64,000 bases of DNA from Sphingomonas sp. LY54 (lineage in GTDB: Bacteria; Pseudomonadota; Alphaproteobacteria; Sphingomonadales; Sphingomonadaceae). The translations under genes were made by a program, and so were the position numbers. Positions 28,395 through 37,207 of the stretch are shown here, piece by piece. How positions within the stretch are numbered: position 1 is the first letter of the stretch; the number at the start of each line of letters is the position of its first letter. Location of the stretch: contig NZ_CP141588.1 in NCBI RefSeq assembly GCF_035594035.1, positions 2,820,501-2,884,500 on the forward strand, written 5' to 3'. Below the pieces are notes generated by a model. The model saw only the letters and a list, made by a program, of their open reading frames with translations, was not told where the DNA came from and ran no database searches.

Positions 28395-29438
28395 CTAGCG
28401 TTTCGCCTGCTCGAAGATCTGGTCGAATAGGCCGCCGTCATTGAAATGCGTCTTCTGAGTGCGTGCCCAGCCGCCGAAATTGCGGTCGATTGTAAACAAA
28501 GGAACGTTGGGGAAACGCGACTTGTATTTTGCGGCTACGGCCGGCGCGCGCGGTCCGTTGCGCGCGATCGTCTCCTGGGCCTCGGCCGTGTAGAGATATT
28601 TCAAATAGGCCTCGGCGACGCGGCGCGTGCCGCGTTTGTCGATAACCTTGTCTACCCAGGCGACCGGCGGCTCCGCGAGGATGGAAACCGAGGGCATGAC
28701 GATCTCGAACTGTCCACGCCCGAGCTGGCTTGTGGCCAGAAAGGCCTCATTCTCCCAGGCGATGAGAACATCGCCTTGGCCGCGTTGCACGAATGTCGTG
28801 GTGGATCCTCGCGCTCCGCTGTCGAGCACGGGCACGTTGCGCAAAAGCCGCGTGACGAATTCGCGCGCCTTGACGGGCGACCCGTAGGTTTTCTGCCCAT
28901 AGCCCCACGCCCCCAGATAATTCCAGCGCGCGCCGCCGCCCGTCTTGGGATTGGGGGTTATGACCGAAACCCCCGGCTTCGCCAGATCGTCCCAGTCGCG
29001 GATCTTCTTCGGGTTGTCTTTGCGGACGAGGAAGACGATCGCCGAATAATAAGGAGCGCTGTTGTTCGGGAGCCTCGCCTGCCAGTTGAGGGATAGAAGA
29101 TGGGCGCGGCTGGCGATCTCGTCTATGTCGTAGCCGAGCGCCAGCGTGACGACGTCGGCGGGAAGGCCGTCGATGACGGCGCGGGCCTGCTTGCCCGATC
29201 CGCCATGGCTCTGTCGAATGCTGACCGACTGGCCGGTGCTCGCCAGCCACCGCTTCGCGAAGTCCGTATTTATCTGTCGGTAAAGCTCGCGCGTGGGGTC
29301 ATAGGATGTGTTGAGCAGTTGCACCGGGGGCGGGGCGGCCGCCACCGATACGAGGGGCGATGCGACGAACGTGACGGCCGCGGCGATGCCCACAAGCCGG
29401 CGGGCCGTGGCTGTACGTAAGGGACGACGCAGGATCAT
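28395..29438 (-). CDS. Periplasmic sulfate-binding protein (Sbp/CysP type)
   Basis: A 347-aa ABC substrate-binding protein with a cleavable signal peptide. The sulfate-family motifs are clear: [15 protein letters not shown] after the signal, [16 protein letters not shown] and [19 protein letters not shown]. It delivers periplasmic sulfate to CysTWA. It is the second binding protein of the same operon, 102 bases after cysA and 31 bases before the porin. Confidence 0.94.
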   Translation of the reverse strand: MILRRPLRTATARRLVGIAAAVTFVASPLVSVAAAPPPVQLLNTSYDPTRELYRQINTDFAKRWLASTGQSVSIRQSHGGSGKQARAVIDGLPADVVTLALGYDIDEIASRAHLLSLNWQARLPNNSAPYYSAIVFLVRKDNPKKIRDWDDLAKPGVSVITPNPKTGGGARWNYLGAWGYGQKTYGSPVKAREFVTRLLRNVPVLDSGARGSTTTFVQRGQGDVLIAWENEAFLATSQLGRGQFEIVMPSVSILAEPPVAWVDKVIDKRGTRRVAEAYLKYLYTAEAQETIARNGPRAPAVAAKYKSRFPNVPLFTIDRNFGGWARTQKTHFNDGGLFDQIFEQAKR

Positions 29439-29540
29439 GAATTCCTCCGCACCTGGATCGCGAGCGGCGGATCCGGTTTCTTGACTAGCGGTCTTGGTCA
29501 GGGAGCCTGCGCGTTAGCGCAGGGTGCAGGACTCAAATGT

Positions 29541-30593
29541 TCATCCCGCGCCTCCGTCCGCCTGGAAGACGGATGTCCGAGTCGGCGCCAGGCCGATCGT
29601 CGCGCCTATTTCCGGAACTTTCTGGCCCGCCACGATGGCCTCGACCGCGATCTGCGTTCCGACGATGATCCCCTCCAAGCGGACATGGCCGCCGCGCTGC
29701 CGCACGTCGTGAACGATCACCGGCAGCTTTCCGAGCGGCTCGGCGCAGATCGACGTGTCTTGGGGCCGGAAATAGAGCTCGGCGGCCCCTTCGAAGCGCG
29801 GCATGGGTTGTAGGTCCACCACATGCCCGTCCAGCTCAGCCCGACCTCCGCGAATTGTCAGCGGAATTCGATTGGAATCGCCCACGAAGTCGAACACGAA
29901 GGCGCTGCTCGGCTCTTCATAGACCTCGCGGGGCGTGGCTATTTGTTCGATGCGGCCCTGGTTCATGACCACGACCCGATCGGCCAGCTCAAGCGCTTCC
30001 TCCTGGTCGTGCGTGACGAAGACCGAGGTTATTCCCATTTGGTCGTGCAGCGCGCGCAGCCACCGTCTCAGGTCCTTTCGGACCTTGGCGTCGAGCGCGC
30101 CGAATGGCTCGTCGAGGAGCAGCAGCTTGGGATCGACCGCGAGCGCGCGGGCCAGTGCCACGCGCTGCCGTTGTCCGCCCGAGAGTTGTGAAGGAAGCCT
30201 GTCGCCTAGATGGCCCAGCTGCACCAGGTCGAGCAGCTTCTGCACCCGGGAGTCTATCTCGTGGCGACGCGGACGCTCGCGCCGCGCGCGCACGCGGAGG
30301 CCGAAGGCCACATTCTGCGCGACCGTCATGTGGCGGAACAGAGCATAATGCTGGAACACGAATCCGACGTGCCGGTCCTGTACCCTGAGCCGCGTCACGT
30401 CCTTGCCCTCAAAATAGACTGCCCCGGCCTCGGGGAACTCGAGGCCGGCCATGATGCGCAAAAGGGTCGTCTTACCCGATCCGGACGGTCCCAGCAGCGC
30501 CAGGAACTCGCCTGGCCGGGCTTCCAGGCTTACTCCGTGGAGGGCCGCGAAGACCCCGAAATTCTTGCTGACGCGGTCGACCTTGATGCTCAC
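29541..30593 (-). CDS. cysA: Sulfate/thiosulfate ABC transporter ATPase CysA
   Basis: A 350-aa ATPase with Walker A ([12 protein letters not shown]), signature [15 protein letters not shown], Walker B ([12 protein letters not shown]) and an H-loop ([11 protein letters not shown]), plus the C-terminal TOBE-like domain. I start it at GTG 30593, which overlaps the cysW stop (GTGA) and has GGAG upstream, instead of the longer frame to 30629. It powers sulfate import. Confidence 0.95.
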   Translation of the reverse strand: MSIKVDRVSKNFGVFAALHGVSLEARPGEFLALLGPSGSGKTTLLRIMAGLEFPEAGAVYFEGKDVTRLRVQDRHVGFVFQHYALFRHMTVAQNVAFGLRVRARRERPRRHEIDSRVQKLLDLVQLGHLGDRLPSQLSGGQRQRVALARALAVDPKLLLLDEPFGALDAKVRKDLRRWLRALHDQMGITSVFVTHDQEEALELADRVVVMNQGRIEQIATPREVYEEPSSAFVFDFVGDSNRIPLTIRGGRAELDGHVVDLQPMPRFEGAAELYFRPQDTSICAEPLGKLPVIVHDVRQRGGHVRLEGIIVGTQIAVEAIVAGQKVPEIGATIGLAPTRTSVFQADGGAG

Positions 30594-31423
30594 TTTCGGT
30601 CTCCTTTGTGGCGGCGACGCAGGCGCCATTCGAGCGCGCTCTTGAGCACGAGTGTGAGCAGCGCCAGCAGCGCGAGCAGCGAAGCAACGGCGAACGCAGC
30701 GACGAAATTATACTCGTTGTAGAGTATCTCCACATGAAGGGGCATCGTGTTGGTCTCGCCCCGTATGTGGCCCGAGACTACCGAAACGGCACCGAACTCG
30801 CCCATCGCGCGCGCGTTGGAGAGCAGCACCCCGTAGAGCAGGCCCCAGCGCACGTTCGGCAGGGTCACTCGGCGAAAGGCCTGCCACCCGCTGGCGCCGA
30901 GGCTGATCGCCGCTTCCTCATCGTCGCGCCCTTGCTCGGCCATCAGCGGGATGAGTTCGCGAGCGACGAATGGGAAGGTGATGAACATCGTCGCGAGCAC
31001 GATGCCCGGGACCGCGAATATGATCTCGATATCGTGTCGCGCCAGCCATTCGCCCCACCAGCCCTGCGCTCCAAAGAGCAGCACGAAGATGAGGCCCGAC
31101 ACGACCGGGGAGACCGAGAAGGGGAGGTCTATCAGGCTGACGAGTACGGACTTGCCGCGAAAGTCGAACTTGGTGATCGCCCACGCCGCCGAAAGCCCGA
31201 AGACGACATTGAGGGGTACGCTGATGGCGGCGACGAGCAGCGTGAGGCGTATCGCCGCGCGCGCGTCAGGCTCGGTGATCGCCTCTGCATAAGCGGCAAG
31301 GCCTTGGGACAAGGCCTCAGCAAACACGGAGACGAGAGGGAGGAGGACGAAGAGGCCTAGATAACAAAGCGCGCCGCCGATCAGCCATTTCCTCGCCCGG
31401 TCGGGGGAGGCGGTAGCGTTCAC
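30590..31423 (-). CDS. cysW: Sulfate ABC transporter permease CysW
   Basis: A 277-aa permease with about six helices and the cytoplasmic EAA loop [20 protein letters not shown] followed by the CysW-type [19 protein letters not shown]. It pairs with CysT. It overlaps both neighbours by four bases, so translation is coupled. Confidence 0.96.
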   Translation of the reverse strand: MNATASPDRARKWLIGGALCYLGLFVLLPLVSVFAEALSQGLAAYAEAITEPDARAAIRLTLLVAAISVPLNVVFGLSAAWAITKFDFRGKSVLVSLIDLPFSVSPVVSGLIFVLLFGAQGWWGEWLARHDIEIIFAVPGIVLATMFITFPFVARELIPLMAEQGRDDEEAAISLGASGWQAFRRVTLPNVRWGLLYGVLLSNARAMGEFGAVSVVSGHIRGETNTMPLHVEILYNEYNFVAAFAVASLLALLALLTLVLKSALEWRLRRRHKGDRK

Positions 31424-32325
31424 GAGGCGAGGCTCCGCCGGCGCGCCCAGATCTGGACGAGATTGATGAGGAGCAGGAGCAGGAAGGAAGCAACCAGCAT
31501 CACCGCTGCTATGGCTGTCGCCCCGGCATAATTATATTGCTCGAGCTGCGTGACGATGAGCAGAGGAGCGATCTCCGAGACATAGGGCATGTTGCCCGCG
31601 ATGAAGATGACCGATCCATATTCGCCGATGCCGCGGGCGAGGGCGAGGGCGAAGCCGGTCATGAGCGCGGGAAACATCGCCGGAAGGATGACCCGGCGGA
31701 AGGTCTGGCTCCGGCTTGCCCCAAGCGACGCCGCGGCTTCCTCGACGTCGACGCCAATGTCCGCCAGCACCGGCTCCACCGAGCGCACGACGAAGGGAAG
31801 CCCGATGAAGGTGAGCGCGACGACCACGCCGAGCGGCTTATAGGCGACCTTGATGCCGAGCGGCTCGAGAAACTGCCCTAGCCAGCCATTGGACGCGTAG
31901 AGCGCCGTCAAGGCGATGCCGGCGACCGCAGTCGGCAATGCGAACGGGAGATCGACGAGCGCATCGACGACGCGCTTGGCGGGGAAGTCGTAGCGCACCA
32001 GGACCCATGCAATGAGCAGGCCGAAAAAGGCATTGAGCACGGCAGCCGCAAGCGAGGCTCCAAAAGTGAGCCTGTAGGCGGCAAGCGCCCGACCGGACAG
32101 CGCGACGTCCGCGAACTCGGCCCAGGACAGGCCTGCCGCTTTGATAAAGACCGCGCTGAGCGGGATGAGCACGATGAGGGTGAGCCAGGCTACGGTGAAG
32201 CCGAAGGTGATGCCGAAGCCCGGTATGACGCTTCGCTTTCGAAATGCGAGCCGTCCAGGCAGGGGGAAGGCCGGCGCCGCCGCTGGGGCGGGGACCTGGG
32301 CCCGTGCCTGGGCGACCGCGATCAC
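31420..32325 (-). CDS. cysT: Sulfate ABC transporter permease CysT (CysU)
   Basis: A 301-aa permease with six predicted helices and the EAA loop [20 protein letters not shown], then [21 protein letters not shown] start at GTG 32325, overlapping the stop of the upstream binding protein (GTGA); the frame is open to 32397 but lies inside that gene. It overlaps cysW by ATGA. Confidence 0.95.
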   Translation of the reverse strand: MIAVAQARAQVPAPAAAPAFPLPGRLAFRKRSVIPGFGITFGFTVAWLTLIVLIPLSAVFIKAAGLSWAEFADVALSGRALAAYRLTFGASLAAAVLNAFFGLLIAWVLVRYDFPAKRVVDALVDLPFALPTAVAGIALTALYASNGWLGQFLEPLGIKVAYKPLGVVVALTFIGLPFVVRSVEPVLADIGVDVEEAAASLGASRSQTFRRVILPAMFPALMTGFALALARGIGEYGSVIFIAGNMPYVSEIAPLLIVTQLEQYNYAGATAIAAVMLVASFLLLLLINLVQIWARRRSLAS

Positions 32326-33344
32326 CGTTTTCGCTCCGCGAAGATGCGGTCGAAGGTCGAGCCGTCGTCGAAGAAGCGCGCCTGTGCTTCTCTCCATCCA
32401 CCAAAATCGCGGTCGATCGTCAGCAGCGCCAGGGAGGGGAAGCGCGCGGCATATTTGGCCGCCACCGAAGGGTCGCGCGGACGATAGAAGTTTCGCGCGA
32501 TGATTTCCTGGGCCGCGGGCGTGTAGAGGTAATCGAGATAGGCCTTGGCGACCGCGAGCGTTCCTCGCGAATAGGCATTGTCGTCGATCACGGCGACCGG
32601 CGGCTCGGCCAGAATCGACAGGGAAGGAATCACGATCTCGAACTTTCCCGGCCCGAGCTTTTCCTGCGCGAGGAGGGCTTCATTCTCCCAGGCGAGCAGC
32701 ACGTCGCCGATGCCGCGCTCGACAAACGTTGTGGTCGCGCCGCGCGCTCCACTGTCGAGCACTGGAACGTTGGCGAATAGCTGACGTACAAATCGCTCGG
32801 CGCCGGCCTCGCTTCCTTCGCGCTTACGGCCGTAGCCCCAGGCCGCGAGGAAGTTCCAGCGCGCGCCGCCGCTGGTTTTGGGATTGGGCGTGATCACGCC
32901 GACGCCCGGTCGTGCAAGATCGCCCCAGTCGCGAATTCCCTTCGGATTGCCGGCACGCACCAGGAACACGATCGTCGAGGTATAGGGGGAGGAATTGTCC
33001 GGAAGGCGGCCTTGCCAGTCGGGAGGAAGCTTGCGCGTTCGTTCCGCGATCACGTCCACATCATAGGCAAGGGCGAGGGTGACGACATCGGCATCGAGCC
33101 CGTCGATGACGGCCCGCGCCTGCTTTCCAGAGCCACCATGGCTCATCCTGAAGCGAATGCCCTGGCCGGTGCGCGACGACCAGCTTCTGGAAAAGGCCTC
33201 ATTCAGGTCGCGGTAGAGTTCGCGCGTGGGGTCGTAGGACACATTGATCAGCTCGATGCTGCCGGGGGAAGCCGATTGCTCCCCTCCACAGCCCTGCAGC
33301 GCCGAGAAAAGGGCCGCCACCACCACCCATATTCTTAGACGCAT
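32322..33344 (-). CDS. Lipid-anchored sulfate-binding protein
   Basis: A 340-aa Sbp/CysP-family protein, first gene of the sulfate operon. Unlike the other binding protein it has a lipobox (FSALQGCG), so it should be tethered to a membrane. Sulfate motifs [31 protein letters not shown] and [19 protein letters not shown] are intact. ATG 33344 is preferred over an in-frame TTG at 33350, because GGAG lies seven bases before the ATG. Two paralogous binding proteins in one operon are unusual. Confidence 0.93.
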   Translation of the reverse strand: MRLRIWVVVAALFSALQGCGGEQSASPGSIELINVSYDPTRELYRDLNEAFSRSWSSRTGQGIRFRMSHGGSGKQARAVIDGLDADVVTLALAYDVDVIAERTRKLPPDWQGRLPDNSSPYTSTIVFLVRAGNPKGIRDWGDLARPGVGVITPNPKTSGGARWNFLAAWGYGRKREGSEAGAERFVRQLFANVPVLDSGARGATTTFVERGIGDVLLAWENEALLAQEKLGPGKFEIVIPSLSILAEPPVAVIDDNAYSRGTLAVAKAYLDYLYTPAAQEIIARNFYRPRDPSVAAKYAARFPSLALLTIDRDFGGWREAQARFFDDGSTFDRIFAERKR

Positions 33345-33373
33345 GCCCAAGCTCCGCAGTGGAGGCTGATATG

Positions 33374-33390
33374 TCTACTTATCAAGTAGA
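33374..33390. promoter_or_regulatory. Palindromic operator overlapping the sulfate-operon -10
   Basis: TCTACTT-ATC-AAGTAGA is a perfect 7-bp inverted repeat with a 3-base centre, 30-46 bases before the operon's ATG. One half forms the proposed -10 box, so a bound repressor would block initiation. Which regulator binds is unknown. Confidence 0.6.
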
Positions 33391-33413
33391 GATTTAAAAG
33401 CGATTCGAGTCAA
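33385..33413 (-). promoter_or_regulatory. Proposed promoter of the sulfate-uptake operon
   Basis: On the minus strand TTGACT (33413-33408) and TCTACT (33390-33385) are separated by exactly 17 bases, matching a sigma-70-type promoter fairly well. The GTCCC-type element sits upstream of the -35 and the palindrome covers the -10. Confidence 0.55.
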
Positions 33414-33426
33414 GATGTCGTTAGAA

Positions 33427-33442
33427 GTGTTCAAATCGGGAC
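33427..33442 (-). promoter_or_regulatory. GTCCC-type upstream element, copy 4
   Basis: On the minus strand this reads GTCCCGATTTGAACAC, just upstream of the proposed -35 of the sulfate operon, where an activator could contact RNA polymerase. Confidence 0.45.
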
Positions 33443-33647
33443 TCGCCTTTTACTTGCAGGCGCGTCGTAGCGTCTGCCGCTCCTCGACATGCCAGGCTTG
33501 GCCGGGCGCCATCTTGAAAGATGCGGCACCGCCGATCGCAGACATCACGCTCGTGCCGGTGGGGGGGTGGCGTTTCCTTCCCGCAGCCGCCGCTGCGGTC
33601 CAGCGTGGACGCGCGGGCAGCAGCGCGGGAAGCTCGGGTTGCACCGC

Positions 33648-34184
33648 TCAGTCCTTTCCTTCCGCCCGGCCGGCCTGCTTCCGGGCGAGGCTCGCAAGCG
33701 GCTCCCAGCGCAGCTTGGCCGGGATCGCCACACGGCCTTCCAGTGTTTCCCGTGCTCCCTCTCGTATCTCGCTGTCGCCCGCTGCTTCCTGAGCGCTCTG
33801 TCCCAGGAGCTGCGAGGCGGCGACCTGCAGGGCGCCGCGAAGCAGCTTCTGCTCCCCATCGAATATCCTGCGCATGTCGGCAGAAAGGTGGCGCCTCAAC
33901 TGCCTCCGGCGCGGGAGCTCCAGCGCATCGATCATCTCCGCGGCATCGGCAATCCGTCCGCACGCGGCGCGGTACCGCTCGAGCGCCCCGAGCAGATCGA
34001 CGCACTGCCCGGCGATCTCGGCAGGTTTGCCGGCGCCCCGCATGATCCTGAGCAGGTTGGCAGCGAAGGATCGCAGCGCCGCGCGCAGCTCGCATCTGGC
34101 CTCTCGCGCCGCGATGTCGGCCTCCGAATTTGCGATGATGAGGTGCAGCCGACTAGGCGCTTCACTGAAATCCTCGTCATTCAT
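33648..34184 (-). CDS. Hypothetical helical protein
   Basis: A predicted 178-aa cytoplasmic protein with no family I recognise. It is rich in Ala, Arg, Leu and Glu and looks all-helical (for example RLHLIIANSEADIAAREAR, RAALRSFAANLLRIM). The most likely start is ATG 34184, preceded only by a weak GAGGGCG; the open frame extends to 34349 with an unlikely leader. It lies upstream of the sulfate operon on the same strand but about 300 bases away with an intervening promoter, so it is probably a separate unit. Confidence 0.6.
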   Translation of the reverse strand: MNDEDFSEAPSRLHLIIANSEADIAAREARCELRAALRSFAANLLRIMRGAGKPAEIAGQCVDLLGALERYRAACGRIADAAEMIDALELPRRRQLRRHLSADMRRIFDGEQKLLRGALQVAASQLLGQSAQEAAGDSEIREGARETLEGRVAIPAKLRWEPLASLARKQAGRAEGKD

Positions 34185-34867
34185 GGCCGCCCTCGCCCAC
34201 GCGATCATGCCTCGCCGTGCCGGCGCGCCGGACCGGGCGGTTGTCGCACGAAGGAGTTGATCCCCGTATCTCCATGGGCCGCTCCGAATATCGCATCGAC
34301 AAATAACAGATATTCTTAGGCGGGGGGAGACGTGCGGGGGAAAAGCCAAGATGTCTCGATCAGGGATTCTCGGTTCTACTAAGATTACGAACGGACAAAA
34401 CCTTGGTGCTTATCGTCTGGTGCCAGAAAGCTCACCCCAACAAGACGAGCACTACCCAGCCTAAGCGATCTTCAATCCGGTTGCACCGGCTGAAGAGGAG
34501 GCGCGCTACATCTCAATCTAGAGAGCTGAGTTTTCGAGAGGGGACTAGCACCGATGTAGATCCCGATAATCGGGCCGTGATGGCTAAGGAAAATAGGATC
34601 GTTAAGTCCGGTCTTAATCTGGGATTCTTGTGGAAAAGCACGATTTGTACCATAAGGGATGAGTCCGGTCTTTCCCTTCGACCGGAGTCGCAAAGGGGTC
34701 GCCCGGCAGTATTCCGGACGACCTCTTTGACGTCGAATTGGGCGCTGCAAAGGAGCGAGGAGCTGCCTGAAGCTGCACCTTTCCCGATCACGTGCGGACA
34801 TCGTCCCGCGAGGAAGGCGCGGCATGGGGGCGGCCATGTTCGCGCCTTCGTCGTCGCTGCGGCCCGA
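34185..34867. other. 683-base region without a recognisable gene
   Basis: No coding frame looks real. It holds a 13-base palindrome CCCGAT-A-ATCGGG at 34562-34574 and an 11-base direct repeat AGTCCGGTCTT at 34605-34615 and 34662-34672. Both could be regulatory, but no partner gene is obvious, since the genes on both sides run leftwards. Confidence 0.5.
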
Positions 34868-35400
34868 TCAGATGAACCAAGCGCTCGATACGTCGGAAAC
34901 ATTGCTGACGCCCAGTATCTGCACGACCGGGCCACCCGATCCCCAGCTCACCGTGACGCCGAACAGAGCGAAGCCGTTGTCCGTTATGGTGGCGTCGGAC
35001 AGCGCATAGCCGGGGGGATGTCGATCCGGTCGCCCTCAGCGTAGCAGAAGTCGGCGACGATGTTCTTGAAGCCGGTTGCGTCGATCCGGAACTCGTCCTT
35101 TCCGCGACCTCCGACCATCACATCGATCTCGCCACCACCGGTGAGCCTGTCGTCGCCGCTTCCTCCGAAGAGCAGATCGTAGCCGTGACCGCCGTTGATG
35201 GTATCGTTCCCCTTGCCGCCCAGCGCGAAGTCGTTGCCCGCACCCGATTTGATCAGGTCGTCGCCTTTCCCGCCGAGGAGCAGGTCGTTTCCGTTCGCGC
35301 CGTCGATGACGTCGTTGCCGCCCTTCCCGAAGATCTTGTCCGAAAACCTAGTTCCCGTGAGAGAATCCGGACCATTGGTGCCTTTCTTGAACCTGCCCAT
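34868..35400 (-). pseudogene. Small RTX calcium-binding protein 3, frameshifted
   Basis: It is closely related to RTX protein 2: start MGRFKKGTNGPDSLTG, about nine RTX nonapeptides, GKDEFRIDATGFKNIVADF, then DRIDIPP. After this the frame breaks in a run of six G (plus strand 35012-35017); one more base would restore GYALSDATITDNG and the shared ending VSDVSSAWFI, stopping at 34868. The span is 533 bases against 534 for RTX gene 2, so exactly one base is missing. As it stands the protein ends early (PPAMRCPTPP) and would lose the presumed secretion signal. Decay, slippage-based switching or sequencing error are all possible. Confidence 0.82.
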
Positions 35401-35789
35401 TTCTGCCTTCGCTATATTCGGAAATATATTCCCGGATATTATGTCTTTTCGCCAAGACAAGCTGATCCCAAAGCGGGACACTGTAGCCGGTAGGAACTGT
35501 GTCGAGTAAGTCCTGATTCAATTTGCGACGTGGCTAAGGATGTCTCTGGCGCGAGGTGATGAGATAGGCGGTAATTGTCAAATCGACCAAAGAAGTTATA
35601 CCGGATCTGGCTATGTATATGAGGCGATGAACATTGCCTGGCCTGATGGTAACTTTTGATGATTACTGGAGAATTCTTACGGATCGTACGGAATTCTAAT
35701 TGCCTGCGATGTCTGCGCCTCTTGGTGGGTGGGGCAGCTGCCAGGCGGCTCACGTCTTGGCCTTCGGCCGGCGGCCCCGCCACGACGCG
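35401..35789. other. Region upstream of RTX gene 3 and bactofilin A
   Basis: AT-rich divergent region. It holds copy 5 of the GTCCC-type element and, near 35413-35436, A/T-rich blocks that could be the RTX gene 3 promoter. No gene seen. Confidence 0.45.
35464..35479 (-). promoter_or_regulatory. GTCCC-type upstream element, copy 5
   Basis: On the minus strand this reads GTCCCGCTTTGGGATC, 79 bases upstream of the start of RTX gene 3. It shares GTCCCG and the TTTG core with copy 4. Confidence 0.4.
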
Positions 35790-35832
35790 GAAAAATAAAC
35801 CTTTTGAAGGGCATGCAGGCCTGCTGTAAAGT
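35790..35832 (+). promoter_or_regulatory. Promoter of bactofilin A (duplicated element)
   Basis: A 43-base block is repeated without gaps at 37039-37081 with about 32 identical bases. It contains TTGAAG as -35 and TGTAAA-like -10 separated by 16-17 bases, preceded by an A-rich tract. It starts 148 bases before the bactofilin A start codon. Confidence 0.65.
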
Positions 35833-35937
35833 TGGTCCCAACTGACCGGGTTGTTGCGTGATGGGGCGGTTCAGGGGGATCAGCATTGGCGACGGTCCAG
35901 TCCCCGGCATCATTCTCTTGTGAAAGGCCGGAACATC

Positions 35938-36366
35938 ATGGAAAAAGCAGACGCTGGAGAGCGTGCCCAGACGACGCCGACCTCTATGATCGGCGCCGAC
36001 ATCGTAGTCACCGGAAACATCGAAGCCAGCGTCGACCTGCAGATCGAGGGGCGCGTCGTAGGTGATGTCCGCTGCGCGACGCTCATCCTTGGCGAGAAGA
36101 GCTGCGTGCAGGGCAGCATCTTTGCAGACCGTGTCCGCGTGTCGGGAAAGGTCGAGGGTGCGATCGAGACCCGAGACTTGGCGGTCGAGGCGACCGCCTA
36201 TGTCGCAGGCGATGTGACCTATTCCCGGCTGAGAGTCGTGAATGGCGGGATCCTGGAAGGCAAGATGAGGAGACGGGCGATCGAAGAGCACGGGGCAGAA
36301 GCATCGAGGCTGAGACTGGTCGAGCCAGGTTCGGAACCGGTCGCCGAGGCCGTGTTCATCGAATGA
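35938..36366 (+). CDS. Bactofilin A
   Basis: A 142-aa bactofilin (DUF583), a polymer-forming right-handed beta-helix scaffold. The repeats are visible as IVVTGNIEASVDLQIEGRVV, GDVRCATLILGEKSCVQGSI, RVRVSGKVEGAIETRDLAV and YVAGDVTYSRLRVVNGGIL. Bactofilins act at the inner membrane in cell shape, stalk formation, motility and EPS-related placement. ATG 35938 is chosen; the open frame to 35851 lies in the promoter leader. It is the same length as bactofilin B. Confidence 0.93.
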   Translation: MEKADAGERAQTTPTSMIGADIVVTGNIEASVDLQIEGRVVGDVRCATLILGEKSCVQGSIFADRVRVSGKVEGAIETRDLAVEATAYVAGDVTYSRLRVVNGGILEGKMRRRAIEEHGAEASRLRLVEPGSEPVAEAVFIE

Positions 36367-36547
36367 CCACTCCAGCCGCCGCTTCGCCTAGTTCGGACTT
36401 CGGCGGGTCCCTCGCTGCGATGCTCCCCGATGAGATGGTTATCTGCTGCCGGATGCGGGCGCCCAGATGACGGAGTTACGTTGCAGTCCAGAGCGGCTGA
36501 GCGGCTCCCGCAAAAGTCGATGACGGGCCGGGCGCCGGGAGGGTGCA

Positions 36548-36859
36548 ATGACTCCATTGTGCAACCTGCGTTGGCGCGGGATCAGCCCGATAGTCCGCTG
36601 GAGCAGGGGCTAATGTTTCTCAGGCTGCGAACGATGCGGGCGAGACCTCATCTGCACGATCTATGGACGCTGGCACGAGCCGCGCGGCTATGGCGTGGTC
36701 TGGACGGGGGGCCGCACCGCTCTGTCCGAGTACGCCTCTTTTCGCAACGACACACTTCGGTGGGGCGAGCCCGATCAATTGCAGGACAGCACCCGCCCGA
36801 GAGGCGCGCGTCGCGCGACGCCTTATCTCAGAAGACAAAACCGACATTCTTGTCAATGA
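36548..36859 (+). pseudogene. Small Cys-x2-Cys protein interrupted by TAA
   Basis: Starting at ATG 36548 (with GGGAGG upstream) the frame reads MTPLCNLRWRGISP..., then TAA at 36611-36613, then continues in frame as FSGCERCGRDLICTIYGRW to a stop at 36857-36859. It aligns without gaps to the protein encoded at 38091-38381 (MGLFCRLGRHRAKP..., then Tyr, FSQCRRCGVDLMRASFGRW); the TAA stands where that protein has a Tyr codon. So this is a paralogue with a single nonsense mutation. Confidence 0.75.
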
Positions 36860-37038
36860 TGCACGCCGTGCGAGTAGCGGCATCGGGGGGAGGCAATGCT
36901 GGATACAGGCCCGCTACATTCTACGGCTCGGCTGCCCAAGGCCCAATGACGGGCGAGCATTTCTTCCTTGAAGCTTGCGCGGTGGGGCGTTGCGGCGCGC
37001 CCGGCGCTCTCGTCCCAACAAGGGGCAGCGCAGGAAAA
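36860..37038 (+). other. Spacer before the bactofilin B promoter
   Basis: No gene or distinct structure seen. The spacer and following promoter region together separate the interrupted Cys-x2-Cys gene from bactofilin B. Confidence 0.4.
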
Positions 37039-37081
37039 GAAAAAGAAACGTTTTGAGGGGCGTGGCTTGCTGCAGTAAAGT
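37039..37081 (+). promoter_or_regulatory. Promoter of bactofilin B (duplicated element)
   Basis: Second copy of the 43-base block described at 35790-35832. TTGAGG and AGTAAA-like boxes sit at the same places. It begins 169 bases before the bactofilin B start codon. Confidence 0.65.
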
Positions 37082-37207
37082 CTTCTGCACGCCGGTCGGT
37101 GGTTGTTTAGCGGGACGGTCAATGTCTCCGGAACGGCCCTCAGGCGCGCAGGCCCGAGGGCTCGCCGGTGCGTTCTCACCAGCCTTGCGAAGACAGGCGG
37201 AACGAGC

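Noticed and set aside
18621..35400. RTX repeats considered as CRISPR-like or DNA-level tandem repeats
   Set aside because: The periodicity is 27 bases and in frame, encoding GGxGxD nonapeptides; there are no spacers.
36430..37056. Long open frame between the bactofilin genes
   Set aside because: The Cys-x2-Cys homology lies in a different frame over the same bases, so this frame is a shadow.
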